From assembly GCF_000264315.1 (NCBI RefSeq), contig NZ_AJXU01000054.1, positions 1 to 64,000 on the forward strand: DNA of 64,000 bases. Direction: 5' to 3'. The stretch's first letter is position 1. Each line of letters begins with the position of its first letter. Under the pieces are notes generated by a model. The model had not been told where the DNA came from. It did not search any database and saw only the letters and a program-made list of their open reading frames with translations. Source of the DNA: Rhodanobacter fulvus Jip2. Its GTDB lineage: Bacteria; Pseudomonadota; Gammaproteobacteria; Xanthomonadales; Rhodanobacteraceae. This document shows, in pieces, positions 28,787 to 37,931 of this stretch. A program made the position numbers and the translations under genes.

Positions 28787-29640
28787 CGCAGGCCGGTGAA
28801 CTGCATGTAGCCCTGCAGCAGGCCATCACCGGCCACCAGCCAGACCCAGCCGGCCGCCGCGATGAACGGCCCGAACGGCATCGGCAACTCCCGTTGGTGC
28901 CGGCGCAGGGCAATCAGCGAGCCGCCGACCAGTGCGCCGATCAGTGACGACAACAGGATGACCGGCAGCAACGACACCGGCCCCATCCACGCGCCCAACG
29001 CGGCCAGCAATTTGAAATCGCCGTAACCCATGCCTTCCTTGCCGGTGAGCAGCTTGAACAGCCAGTACACGCTCCACAGGCTCAGGTAGCCGGCGGCGGC
29101 GCCGATGATCGCCGAGGGCGCGGCCACGAACATCGGCAGCAGCGACAGCAGCAAGCCCAGCCACAGCAGCGGGAAGGTCAGCTGATCGGGCAGCAGCTGG
29201 GTGCGGAAGTCGATGCCGGCCAGCGCGATCAGCGTCCAGGTAAACACCAGCCCGGCCAGCGCAACCCAGGTGGGCCCGAACTTCCACACGATGACGGCGC
29301 TCAGGAGGCCGCTGAGCAGTTCCACCAGTGGGTACTGGATCGAGATGGCCGCCTTGCAATAGCGGCAGCGCCCGCGCAGCAGCAGCCAGCTGAACAGCGG
29401 GATGTTGTCGCTCGCTGCCAGGCGATGCTTGCACTGCGGGCAGTGCGACGGTTCGCGCACGATGCCCGGCGGCAGTGGTGTCGCGTCGGCCTCCATTTCC
29501 AGCACGTCGCGTGCTTCCTGCCGCCACCCCGCCGCCATCCGTTCGGGCAGGCGCAGGATCACCACGTTGAGGAAACTGCCGACCAGCAGGCCCAGCACGC
29601 CAGCGATGGTGATCCACAGGGCAAAGGGGAGATCGGGCAT
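28783..29640 (-). CDS. pilD: Prepilin leader peptidase / N-methyltransferase
   Basis: 285 residues with about eight membrane helices. It cleaves type IV prepilins after the glycine of the G-F/V-x-x-x-E motif and methylates the new N-terminus. The cytoplasmic zinc-type cysteines C67-PQ-C70 and C92-RY-C95 are present, as are the two catalytic aspartates D144 (GIDFRTQLLPD) and D208 (GYGDFK). It should process the PilV, PilW and PilX precursors encoded at the other end of this window. Confidence 0.96.
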   Translation of the reverse strand: MPDLPFALWITIAGVLGLLVGSFLNVVILRLPERMAAGWRQEARDVLEMEADATPLPPGIVREPSHCPQCKHRLAASDNIPLFSWLLLRGRCRYCKAAISIQYPLVELLSGLLSAVIVWKFGPTWVALAGLVFTWTLIALAGIDFRTQLLPDQLTFPLLWLGLLLSLLPMFVAAPSAIIGAAAGYLSLWSVYWLFKLLTGKEGMGYGDFKLLAALGAWMGPVSLLPVILLSSLIGALVGGSLIALRRHQRELPMPFGPFIAAAGWVWLVAGDGLLQGYMQFTGLR

Positions 29641-29705
29641 GCGTCAGCCTTGTGTGTGAGCCTGTGAAGGAGGCGCTTAGGTTACGGTGCTTCGTTTCAT
29701 AACGG

Positions 29706-29730
29706 AAACGGCGGGCCATGCCCGCCGTTT
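29706..29730. terminator. Hairpin between pilC and pilD
   Basis: An 11-bp perfect stem (29706-29716 / 29720-29730) with a 3-nt loop sits in the 116-nt gap between pilC and pilD. A pentamer CGTGT is repeated beside it. Without a T-run it may attenuate or stabilise rather than terminate. Confidence 0.4.
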
Positions 29731-29756
29731 CGTGTCGTGTCGTGTTTTGCCGAGGC

Positions 29757-31019
29757 TTAGAACGTGCCGGCGAGCTTGAAGATCGGCAGGTACAACGCGA
29801 CCACCATGCCACCGACCAGCGTGCCCAGCACCACCATGATGATGGGCTCGAGCAGGGTCGACAGTGTATCGACCGCATTGCTGACTTCTTCCTCGTAGAA
29901 CTCCGCCACCTTGAACAACATATTGTCCAGGGCGCCGGATTCCTCGCCGATGGCGGTCATCTGCACCACCATGTTGGGGAACAGGCCGGTCTGCTTCATC
30001 GCCAGTTGCAGCTGGTGGCCGACCGCGATGTCTTCGCGCATCTGGCGCACCGCATCGCCATAAACCACGCTGCCGGTGGCGCCGGCCACCGCATCCAGCG
30101 CCTCGACCAGCGGCACGCCGGCGCGGAAGGTGACGCCCAGCGTGCGGGCGAAACGGGCGATCGCCGAGTTGCGCACGATATTGCCCATCACCGGCATCTT
30201 CAGCGCCATCCGGTCCAGGAAGTGGGCGAACTTCACCGAACGTTTCTTGGCGACCACCAGGGCGACGATGCTGCCGCCGATGATGCCGATCACCACCCAC
30301 CAATAGCTCTGCATGAACTCCGACGCACTCACCAGCAACTGCGTGGGCGCGGGCAACTGGGCGCCGGCGTCCTGGAACGTCTTGGCGAATACCGGCACCA
30401 CGAACAGCAGCATGATCAGACAGACCATGAACACCACCGCCAGCACCATCATCGGGTAGAACAGCGCTTTCTTGATCTTCTTCTTGATCGCTTCCATGCG
30501 CTCTTTGTAGGTGGCCACGGTGTCCAGCACCGTGTCCAGCACACCGGAAGCTTCGCCGGCGCGCACAAGGTTGCAGTACAGCTCGTCGAACTGCACCGGA
30601 TAACGGTGCAGCGCTTCATGCAATGCCGAGCCGCCCTCGATGTTCTGTTTCACGTCCAGCAGGATGTTCTTGAAGCGGACGTTTTTCTGGCCGTCGGCGA
30701 TGATGTCGAACGACTGCACGATGGGCACGCCGGACGCCATCATGGTGGCGATCTGGCGGCTGAAAACCGCGACGTCGAGCGGCTTGACCGGCTTGCCGGA
30801 CGAACCGAACAGCGGCTTGGCGCGTTCGCGCACGGTCTGCGGATTCATCCCCTGCCGGCGCAGTTCGGCTTTTACCAGCGAGGCGTTCTTCGCCGGCATG
30901 TCGCCTTTCATTCGTTTGCCGCGCTTGTCCAGCGCCACCCACTCGTAGGTGGTCAGCCTGCTGACTTCGGCGCGTTGGGCGCCGAGCGTGCGCGTCTTGC
31001 TTGCGGTAGCCGTGGCCAT
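29757..31019 (-). CDS. pilC: Type IV pilus inner-membrane platform protein PilC
   Basis: 420 residues from ATG 31019, chosen because GGGGGA lies 8 nt upstream; an ATG at 31025 is too close to it. Two GspF-type cytoplasmic four-helix domains (about 85-205 and 285-410) alternate with three membrane helices. Signature VFSRQIATMMASGVPIVQ and the second-repeat FARTLGVTFRAGVPLVEAL are clear. PilC couples PilB ATP hydrolysis to pilin polymerisation. There is no pilin gene between it and pilB. Confidence 0.96.
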   Translation of the reverse strand: MATATASKTRTLGAQRAEVSRLTTYEWVALDKRGKRMKGDMPAKNASLVKAELRRQGMNPQTVRERAKPLFGSSGKPVKPLDVAVFSRQIATMMASGVPIVQSFDIIADGQKNVRFKNILLDVKQNIEGGSALHEALHRYPVQFDELYCNLVRAGEASGVLDTVLDTVATYKERMEAIKKKIKKALFYPMMVLAVVFMVCLIMLLFVVPVFAKTFQDAGAQLPAPTQLLVSASEFMQSYWWVVIGIIGGSIVALVVAKKRSVKFAHFLDRMALKMPVMGNIVRNSAIARFARTLGVTFRAGVPLVEALDAVAGATGSVVYGDAVRQMREDIAVGHQLQLAMKQTGLFPNMVVQMTAIGEESGALDNMLFKVAEFYEEEVSNAVDTLSTLLEPIIMVVLGTLVGGMVVALYLPIFKLAGTF

Positions 31020-31049
31020 GCGCATTTTCCCCCAATGATCCAGTCCAGA

Positions 31050-31071
31050 CTTGCCGCAGGCGGCAGGCAAG
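31050..31071 (-). promoter_or_regulatory. Hairpin in the pilC leader
   Basis: On the minus strand a CTTGCC…GGCAAG stem competes with an inner TGCCG/CGGCA stem, about 30 nt before pilC. It may regulate translation or read-through from pilB. Confidence 0.3.
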
Positions 31072-31157
31072 GTCGGTACAGCTTATGCCAATTTCCAGCC
31101 CCCAAACCGTGGCGCGCGACGCAACTCCAGCCAGCGGTTTTCCAACAAATGCCTTGC

Positions 31158-32885
31158 TCAATCCTTGGTGACGCGGTCGATCTCGGTCAGGCTGGTCATG
31201 CCGTGTTTCACCTTGACCAGGGCTGACGCGCGCAGGTCGTTGATGCCCGCGGCCTTCGCCACCTCGGAAATCTGCAGCGCGTTGCCGCCCTGCAGGATGA
31301 TCTTCTGGATGTCCTCCAGCATCGGCATCACCTGGTAGATGCCGACCCGGCCCTTGTAGCCATCATTGCATCCCGAGCAACCCACCGGCTCGTACACCGT
31401 CAGTCCCGCGTCGATGTCTGCCTGGGTGAACCCCGCGGCCAGCAACACGGCTGGCGGCAGACTCTGCGGTTTCTTGCAGTCGTGAAGGCGGCGAGCCAGG
31501 CGCTGGGCGATGATCAGGGTGACCGACGAGGTGATGTTGTAGGGCGCGATGCCCATGTTCATCAGGCGGGCGATGGTTTGTGCGGCATCGTTGGTGTGCA
31601 GCGTGGACAACACCATGTGGCCGGTCTGTGCGGCCTTGATGGCGATTTCCGCGGTTTCCAGGTCGCGGATTTCGCCGACCATGATCACGTCCGGATCCTG
31701 GCGCAGGAACGATCGCAGCGCGCTGGCGAAGGTCATGCCGCGCTTGGCGTTCTGCTGTACCTGGTTGATGCCCTCGACGCGGATTTCCACCGGGTCCTCC
31801 ACCGTCGAGATGTTGCGCTCGGCGGTGTTGAGCATGTTCAGACCGGTGTACAGCGACACCGTCTTGCCCGAGCCGGTGGGGCCGGTGACCAGCACCATGC
31901 CGTACGGCTTGTGGATGGCGTCGATGTAGAGCTTCTGCTGGTCGGGTTCGTAGCCCAGCTTTTCGATACCGACCTTGGCCGACGAACCGTCGAGGATACG
32001 CAGCACGATCTTTTCGCCGAACAGGGTCGGCAGCGTGCTGACGCGGAAGTCGACCGCGCGGGTCTTGGACAGGTTGAGCTTGATGCGGCCATCCTGCGGC
32101 ACGCGCTTCTCGGCGATGTCCAGTTGCGACATCACCTTGAGGCGCGAGGAGATGCGGTTCGCCAGTTTCATCGGCGGGCTGGCTACGGCGCGCAGCATGC
32201 CATCCATGCGCAGACGTACCCGGTACTGCGTTTCGAACGGCTCGAAATGGATGTCCGATGCGCCGCGGCGGATCGCATCGAGCAGGATTTTGTTGACGAA
32301 TTTCACCACCGGCGCGTCGTCGTTGGCGTTCGCGTCGACGCCGGTGCCGGCGGCCTCGCCCTCGTCTTCGCCGATCTCCAGTTCCAGCCCGTCCAGCTCG
32401 CTGCCGCCGATATCCGGCATGGTGTCGCGCATGCTGTTGAGCAGGGTCTCGATCGTGCGCTGCAGCGTGGCGCGCTCGACCAGGATCGGTTCGACATTGC
32501 AGTTGGAGTTGAACTTGATCTCGTCCAGCGCGCGCGACTGCATCGGATCGGCAATGCCGACAAACAGACGCTTGCCACGGCGAAACAGCGGCAGGGCCTG
32601 ATGCTTGCTGATCAGCGCTTCACTGATAAGGTCCATCGGCATGGTGGCTGGATTGAGCGCCGAGACATCCAGCATCGGCATGCCGAATTCGGCTGACGCG
32701 ATCTGCGTCATGCGCGCGCTGTCGACCAGGCCATGGTCCAGCAGCCAGACCGCCAGCGTGGTTTTATGCGCGGCGCTGTCGGACATCGCCTTGCGCACAT
32801 CCGTCTCGGGCAGGACGCCTTCGGACACCAGCCGGCGCGCCATGCCGGATAAACCCGCGAGCGATGCTTGCACTTCAGAAGACAT
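31158..32885 (-). CDS. pilB: Type IV pilus assembly (extension) ATPase PilB
   Basis: 575 residues from ATG 32885. An N-terminal MshEN-type domain (about 1-150) comes first. The secretion-ATPase core follows: Walker A GPTGSGKT (335-342), Asp box around 361-365, Walker B region DVIMVGEIRD (399-408) and His box with H423/H430. The zinc site normally has four cysteines; here Cys470, Cys503 and Cys506 are visible and the first position looks like His468 (L-H-D-C). It powers pilus extension through PilC. Confidence 0.96.
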   Translation of the reverse strand: MSSEVQASLAGLSGMARRLVSEGVLPETDVRKAMSDSAAHKTTLAVWLLDHGLVDSARMTQIASAEFGMPMLDVSALNPATMPMDLISEALISKHQALPLFRRGKRLFVGIADPMQSRALDEIKFNSNCNVEPILVERATLQRTIETLLNSMRDTMPDIGGSELDGLELEIGEDEGEAAGTGVDANANDDAPVVKFVNKILLDAIRRGASDIHFEPFETQYRVRLRMDGMLRAVASPPMKLANRISSRLKVMSQLDIAEKRVPQDGRIKLNLSKTRAVDFRVSTLPTLFGEKIVLRILDGSSAKVGIEKLGYEPDQQKLYIDAIHKPYGMVLVTGPTGSGKTVSLYTGLNMLNTAERNISTVEDPVEIRVEGINQVQQNAKRGMTFASALRSFLRQDPDVIMVGEIRDLETAEIAIKAAQTGHMVLSTLHTNDAAQTIARLMNMGIAPYNITSSVTLIIAQRLARRLHDCKKPQSLPPAVLLAAGFTQADIDAGLTVYEPVGCSGCNDGYKGRVGIYQVMPMLEDIQKIILQGGNALQISEVAKAAGINDLRASALVKVKHGMTSLTEIDRVTKD

Positions 32886-33209
32886 AACCGTATTTCTACC
32901 CCATCCCCGTATGTTGTTGAATCTACCGCAGTCTGCGCGGCAGGTCATCCATTGTTTGCAGGGCCGTTCGTGACTGCCGGCGAGGTTCGGAGACGCCGAG
33001 CCCCACTTTTCGTGAGGCGTCGTGCGCGCCGCTGTGCCGGAGCCCGTTTTCCGCCGCCGGCAGGCCCTTACCCATCGGTATCGGCAGGTATGGGCGCGGC
33101 GGTAGCCGAAATCCGAGCCGATGATGGGTTTCGATCTACCCGGGGCGTTTGAGGGCGACCGTTTACCGCGGGTCGCGCGCCCAGCCGCAGTTCGGCCGGG
33201 CGGCAGGAA
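32886..33209. other. 324-nt intergenic region between miaB and pilB
   Basis: It should hold the pilB promoter and the miaB 3' end. I see a weak hairpin (GCGACC/GGTCGC, 33155-33176) and several GC-rich imperfect repeats, but no credible sigma54 site (GG-N10-GC with flanks), strong -10/-35 pair, terminator or gene. Confidence 0.4.
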
Positions 33210-34553
33210 TCAGGCGGCGACGTCGTCGGTCAGCTTCACGCGTCCGCGCAACGAATTGGCCATCGCCTCGGTGATCTCCACGTCGACGAATTGGCCGATC
33301 AGGCGTGGGTGGCCGGCGAAGTTCACGAAGCGCATGTTCTCGGTGCGACCGGTCAGCTCGGAGGCGTCGCGGGTGCTGGGCTTTTCCACCAGCACGCGCT
33401 GCACGCTGCCGATCATCGCCTGGCTGATCCGCTTCGCATTGGCGTTGATGGCGGCCTGCAGCCGGCTCAGCCGGGCGTGCTTTTCCTCGGCCGGCGTGTC
33501 GTCGGCCAGTCCTGCCGCCGGCGTGCCCGGGCGCGAGGAGAAGATGAAGGAGAAGCTCTGGTCGAAACCGATGTCCTCGATCAGCTTCATGGTCTTCTCG
33601 AAATCCGCCTCGGTCTCACCCGGGAAGCCCACGATGAAATCGGACGAGACGCAGATGTCCGGCCGCACCGCGCGCAGCTTGCGGATCTTCTGCTTGAATT
33701 CCAGCGCGGTGTAGCCGCGCTTCATCGCGCTGAGGATGCGGTCCGAGCCGGCCTGCACCGGCAGGTGCAGGTAGTTGGCCAGTTGCGGCACGTTGGCATA
33801 GGCCTCGATCAGCGAGTCGGAAAACTCCAGCGGATGCGAGGTGGTGAAGCGGATGCGGCCGATGCCGTCGATCTGGGCGATCGCGTGGATCAGCACGGCC
33901 AGGTCGGCGGTGCCGCCGTCGAAGGTGGGGCCGCGGTAGGCGTTGACGTTCTGGCCGAGCAGGTTGACCTCGCGCACGCCCTGGGCGGCCAGCTTGGCGA
34001 CTTCGACGATCACGTCGTCGAACGGGCGGCTCAGTTCCTCGCCGCGGGTGTACGGCACCACGCAGTAGCTGCAGTACTTCGAGCAGCCTTCCATGATCGA
34101 CACGAACGCCGTGGGGCCTTCGGCGCGCGGCTCGGGCAGGCAGTCGAACTTCTCGATCTCCGGAAAGCTGATGTCGACCTGCGGCAGGCCGCTGGCGCGC
34201 TGCGCCTCGATCAGCTGGGGCAGGCGATGCAGGGTCTGCGGGCCGAATACCAGGTCCACGTACGGCGCGCGCTTGACGATCGCCGCGCCTTCCTGCGAGG
34301 CCACGCAACCGCCGACGCCGATCAGCACCGGCTTGCCGTCCTTCTTGTGCTGCTTCCAGCGGCCGAGCTGGCTGAAGACTTTTTCCTGCGCCTTCTCGCG
34401 GATCGAGCAGGTGTTGATCAGGATCACGTCCGCTTCGGCTTCATCCAGGGTCAGCTCCATGCCGTGCGACGCCTTGAGCACGTCCGCCATCTTGGCCGAG
34501 TCGTACTCGTTCATCTGGCAGCCGTGGGTCTTGATGAAAAGCTTGCCGGTCAT
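33210..34553 (-). CDS. miaB: tRNA-2-methylthio-N6-dimethylallyladenosine synthase
   Basis: 447 residues from ATG 34553. MiaB is a radical SAM methylthiotransferase that adds a methylthio group to i6A37 in tRNA. The N-terminal UPF0004 domain has Cys12, Cys49 and Cys83 for one iron-sulfur cluster. The radical SAM motif C157-xxx-C161-xx-C164 (CSKYCSYC) holds the other. A C-terminal TRAM domain (about 385-440) binds tRNA. It is divergent from the lytic transglycosylase gene. Confidence 0.97.
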   Translation of the reverse strand: MTGKLFIKTHGCQMNEYDSAKMADVLKASHGMELTLDEAEADVILINTCSIREKAQEKVFSQLGRWKQHKKDGKPVLIGVGGCVASQEGAAIVKRAPYVDLVFGPQTLHRLPQLIEAQRASGLPQVDISFPEIEKFDCLPEPRAEGPTAFVSIMEGCSKYCSYCVVPYTRGEELSRPFDDVIVEVAKLAAQGVREVNLLGQNVNAYRGPTFDGGTADLAVLIHAIAQIDGIGRIRFTTSHPLEFSDSLIEAYANVPQLANYLHLPVQAGSDRILSAMKRGYTALEFKQKIRKLRAVRPDICVSSDFIVGFPGETEADFEKTMKLIEDIGFDQSFSFIFSSRPGTPAAGLADDTPAEEKHARLSRLQAAINANAKRISQAMIGSVQRVLVEKPSTRDASELTGRTENMRFVNFAGHPRLIGQFVDVEITEAMANSLRGRVKLTDDVAA

Positions 34554-34762
34554 GGCGTGGGTACCGTGGTTCGTGAAGCGCAATCCGCTGAACCAGGCAG
34601 TTTACCCGCGCGGGGGGTTCTCGCCAATGGATGCTCGACGGATCAACTACTTGCAACGCTCCGGCCGGCGCCCGGGAGGGGATTCGCCCGATGCGGCAAC
34701 GGGCTGCGCGAAATGAGACATCGCACTTGGCGCGGATGCGCTGTTGGCGCCACACTCTGCGC

Positions 34763-35917
34763 ATGTTCGATACCGCACGCCACGGGGGAAGCGTCGGTCG
34801 GTTCGCCGGGGGCTCCTCCTTGATCACGTTGCCACGCCGGCTCGCGCTGGCCGGTGCATTGCTGTGCGGTGCCTTCTGGCTGCCGGGTGCTTCGGCGGGT
34901 GCGTTGTACCGCTGTACGGGCAGCGGTGGGGAAGCGGTGTTCAGCAGCAGCACGGTGGGCTACCACGGCTGCAAGCGGATCAGCACGTTCGGTGCCTCGC
35001 CATCGCGCAAGGCGCCGGTGCCGCGGGCATCGCTGACGCGGGCAAGCGGCAGCGTGACGACCTCGGCGCGCAGCCTGGTGGCGGATGGTGCCCAGCCGGT
35101 GTCGCTGGCCAACGTGCAAGGGAGCGCGCAAACCAGTGCCACGGCGGTGGGCGCAGCCTCGGTACGGCGCGCGTCGCTGGCCCAGGTGGAGGCGAGCGCA
35201 AGCACTACCGGCAAAGGTGCGCACCCGGCGCCCGTCGTCGCTCCTGCCAAACCGGGGCAATGGAGTTATCGCGAATCGCGCGATGCCGAAGCGGCGCCAG
35301 CCACGGCGATCGCCCCGTCGACCAAGGTGTTGCGCGGCGCGGTCTACCGTGTCGTGGGCCACGACGGCACCGTTGAATACACCAACCTGCCACCGCGCGG
35401 ACGCAAGGCGGCGACCCTGCTTTTCAGCTACATCGCCACCTGTGCTGCCTGCGATCTGCATTCCACCATTCGCTGGGGGCGGGTGGCGCTCAACCTCACC
35501 GCCTATAACGACACCATCCGTGCCGCCAGCCTCGAATATGGCGTGGACGAGGCGTTCCTGCGCGCGATCATCCACGCCGAAAGCGCGTTCAATCCGCGCG
35601 CGCTTTCGATCAAGGGTGCGCAGGGGTTGATGCAACTGATGCCGGGTACCGCCAGGGACATGGGTGTGCTGGATGCCTTCGACGCCGACCAGAACATCCG
35701 CGGCGGCGCACGTTACCTGAGTCTGCTGCTGCAGAATTTCCACGGCAACGAGCGGTTGGCGGCGGCAGCCTACAACGCGGGCCGGGGCGCGGTGCAGCGC
35801 TACGACGGCGTGCCGCCGTACGCGGAAACCAAGGTGTATGTAGAGCGCGTCGGTACGCTGCGGCAGCGCTATGGCGCGGCGATCCATCCGCCGCTGGCGG
35901 CCAGCGGGCCGGGCTGA
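34763..35917 (+). CDS. Periplasmic lytic murein transglycosylase with two DUF4124-like segments
   Basis: 384 residues from ATG 34763; the start is uncertain. A signal peptide around residues 25-50 (RLALAGALLCGAFWLPGASAG) precedes a short segment GALYRCTGSGGEAVFSSS and, about 140 residues later, AVYRVVGHDGTVEYTNLPP; both resemble DUF4124. The C-terminal SLT domain has the catalytic glutamate in IIHAESAFNPRA, then GAQGLMQLMPGTARDMGV and AAYNAGRGAVQRYDGVPPY. Such enzymes cleave peptidoglycan between MurNAc and GlcNAc. It converges on the DegS-like gene. Confidence 0.85.
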   Translation: MFDTARHGGSVGRFAGGSSLITLPRRLALAGALLCGAFWLPGASAGALYRCTGSGGEAVFSSSTVGYHGCKRISTFGASPSRKAPVPRASLTRASGSVTTSARSLVADGAQPVSLANVQGSAQTSATAVGAASVRRASLAQVEASASTTGKGAHPAPVVAPAKPGQWSYRESRDAEAAPATAIAPSTKVLRGAVYRVVGHDGTVEYTNLPPRGRKAATLLFSYIATCAACDLHSTIRWGRVALNLTAYNDTIRAASLEYGVDEAFLRAIIHAESAFNPRALSIKGAQGLMQLMPGTARDMGVLDAFDADQNIRGGARYLSLLLQNFHGNERLAAAAYNAGRGAVQRYDGVPPYAETKVYVERVGTLRQRYGAAIHPPLAASGPG

Positions 35918-35934
35918 GCGGGCTTTCCGCTCAG
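35914..35934. terminator. Bidirectional hairpin spanning two convergent stop codons
   Basis: Stem CTGAGCGG (35914-35921) / CCGCTCAG (35927-35934) with loop GCTTT includes the TGA stops of both convergent genes. No long T-run is present on either side. Confidence 0.45.
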
Positions 35935-37112
35935 TCGTCCGAGGTGGTGCTGGTGGCCATGGGCGGACGCTTGGCCACCGTCAGTTCCGAATGGAAGGGG
36001 GCGCCATTGCGCAGCCCGGAAACCGTGACCTTGCTGCCCGGCTCGAGCGCCGCCTCGTGTCGGCGCAGATCGGCCGGATCGAGGATGTCGTCCTTGCCTA
36101 TCTTCAGCAGGATGTCGTGCGGCTGCAGGCCGGCGAGAGCGGCCGGGCTGCCGGGATAGACGTCCGTTACCTGGGCACCGCGCGCTGCCGCCGGCAGGCC
36201 GCTGTTGGCGGCTACCGGCACGAAGGCGTAGTCCGCGCCCAGCCAGCCGCGCACCACGTGCCCGGTGGCGATGATCTGGTCGAGGACTTTCATGGCGGTG
36301 TTGACCGGGATGGCAAAGCCGATGCCCTCGGCTCCGGCCGCCTTGCCGATCAACAGCGTATTGATGCCGACCAGCAAGCCGCGGGCGTTGATCAGCGCGC
36401 CGCCGGAATTGCCGAGGTTGATGGCCGCGTCGGTCTGGATGAAATCCTCGGCGCTGGAGCTGTTCAACTGGCGCCCGATGGCGCTGACGATACCCATCGT
36501 CACGGTCTGGTTGAGGCCCAGCGGGTTGCCGATCGCCAGCACCACGTCGCCGGCGCGCAGCGGTTGCTGATCGGCGATGTGGATGGAGGGCAGGTTGCTG
36601 GCATCGATCTTCAATACCGCCAGGTCGGTTTCCTCGTCGGCGCCCACCAGCGTCGCCTTGGCGATGCGGCCGTCGTAGAGCAGCACCTGGATATCGGCGG
36701 CGTGCGCGATGACATGGTTGTTGGTCAGTACGTAATCCTGGCCTTGCGCGTTGACGATGACGCCCGAACCCAGCGTCTGTTCCCGCCGTTGGTACGTGGT
36801 TGGCTGCCCGCCGAGCAGTTGCTGCAGCAGCGGATCGTTGTACATCCGGAAGGCCTGGCCGGTGACGATCTTGTTGGCGTAGATATTCACCACGGAAGGC
36901 TCGGCGGCGGCCACCGCGTCGGCATACGACAACGGGCTGCCCGCCGGCGCACTGGCTGGCTCGGTACGCGCTGGTGGCATGGCAGTTATCCCGAATCGAC
37001 TGCGCAGGCGATCACCGCTGCCGGGCCACAACAGGGTGATCACGAAGGCGATCGCCAGCCCGAGAATCACGAATCGGGCTATGAAGGCGAGCGTGCCGGC
37101 GGCATGTTTCAT
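35931..37112 (-). CDS. DegS/AlgW-like membrane-anchored periplasmic serine protease
   Basis: 393 residues from ATG 37112. An N-terminal membrane anchor (about 8-28) is followed by a trypsin-like domain with triad His133, Asp163 and Ser236 (GNSGG) and a single PDZ domain (about 280-375). One PDZ plus an anchor fits the DegS/AlgW class, which starts the cleavage of anti-sigma factor RseA/MucA when outer-membrane proteins misfold, rather than DegP with two PDZ domains. It is divergent from petA, with overlapping promoter regions likely (TACAAT on the minus strand at 37182-37187). Confidence 0.88.
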   Translation of the reverse strand: MKHAAGTLAFIARFVILGLAIAFVITLLWPGSGDRLRSRFGITAMPPARTEPASAPAGSPLSYADAVAAAEPSVVNIYANKIVTGQAFRMYNDPLLQQLLGGQPTTYQRREQTLGSGVIVNAQGQDYVLTNNHVIAHAADIQVLLYDGRIAKATLVGADEETDLAVLKIDASNLPSIHIADQQPLRAGDVVLAIGNPLGLNQTVTMGIVSAIGRQLNSSSAEDFIQTDAAINLGNSGGALINARGLLVGINTLLIGKAAGAEGIGFAIPVNTAMKVLDQIIATGHVVRGWLGADYAFVPVAANSGLPAAARGAQVTDVYPGSPAALAGLQPHDILLKIGKDDILDPADLRRHEAALEPGSKVTVSGLRNGAPFHSELTVAKRPPMATSTTSDD

Positions 37113-37182
37113 ATCGAGGGGGATACTCGGCAAGTCGGGAGCTGGGGCCGCGGCGCGTCGCCATCGCCGGGTAGGTGTTTTA

Positions 37183-37211
37183 TTGTACGGGGCCGGCCCT
37201 GACGCTACACT
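37183..37211 (+). promoter_or_regulatory. Candidate promoter for petABC
   Basis: TTGTAC (37183-37188), a 17-nt spacer and TACACT (37206-37211). It would give a leader of about 108 nt before petA. The minus-strand -10 of the divergent protease gene overlaps its -35. Confidence 0.4.
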
Positions 37212-37325
37212 AACGCGATTTTTGCGGGCACTGGTTCTGCCAGTTTCGGCGAAGCAGCTTGATGGGCTTCGACGATCGGCATGCCCAAACCCATCACGAT
37301 GATATTGCAAGTACCGGAGAGCCTG

Positions 37326-37931
37326 ATGGCGAACGAAGTCGTCGATCACGGCCGCCGCCGTTTCCTTACAGCAACCACTGCGGTGGTTGGTGGGGTGGGA
37401 ATCGTTGCGGCGGCTGTGCCCTTCATCAAGTCGTGGGAACCCAGCGCGCGAGCCCGGGCCGCCGGTGCTCCGGTAACGCAGTCCCTGGCCAAGATCGAGA
37501 GCGGCCAGATGCTGACCGTGTCGTGGCGCAGCCTGCCGGTGTTCGTGTTGAATCGCAGCAAGGCGCAACTCGCCACGCTGCCGATGGTCGACTCGCGGCT
37601 GGTGGATCCCAAGTCCGACGGCGCCTCGGCCGACCAGCAGCCGAAGTACGCACAGAACGAAGCGCGCTCGATCAAGCCGGAATGGCTGGTGGTGATCGGC
37701 ATCTGCACGCATCTGGGCTGCGTCCCGGATTTCGTGCCGGAGATCAAGCCCGAGCCGTTCGATCCGGAATGGAAGGGTGGCTTCTATTGCCCCTGCCACA
37801 AGTCGCGCTATGACCTGGCCGGTCGCGTGTATCAAGGCGTGCCGGCACCGAAGAATCTGCCGGTGCCGCCGTATCATTTCATCGACGACAGCACCATCCA
37901 GATTGGCGTGGATCCGAAGGAGGCTGGCTAA
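37326..37931 (+). CDS. petA: Cytochrome bc1 complex Rieske iron-sulfur subunit
   Basis: 201 residues from ATG 37326 with a GGAG ribosome-binding site. A twin-arginine-type N-terminus (R10-R-R-F-L) and an uncleaved membrane helix (about 15-33) are followed by the Rieske domain. The 2Fe-2S ligands are C127-T-H129-LG-C132 and C155-P-C157-H158. It moves electrons from ubiquinol to cytochrome c1. Its stop shares one base with the petB start. Confidence 0.97.
   Translation: MANEVVDHGRRRFLTATTAVVGGVGIVAAAVPFIKSWEPSARARAAGAPVTQSLAKIESGQMLTVSWRSLPVFVLNRSKAQLATLPMVDSRLVDPKSDGASADQQPKYAQNEARSIKPEWLVVIGICTHLGCVPDFVPEIKPEPFDPEWKGGFYCPCHKSRYDLAGRVYQGVPAPKNLPVPPYHFIDDSTIQIGVDPKEAG

Noticed and set aside
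31082-31097. Possible sigma54 promoter (TTGGCAT…) in the pilB-pilC gap
   Set aside because: The -24 half is good, but the -12 half lacks the required GC at the right spacing, so I did not call it.
29718-31226. A 502-codon plus-strand frame across pilC
   Set aside because: Histidine-rich shadow of pilC; no start context or domain.
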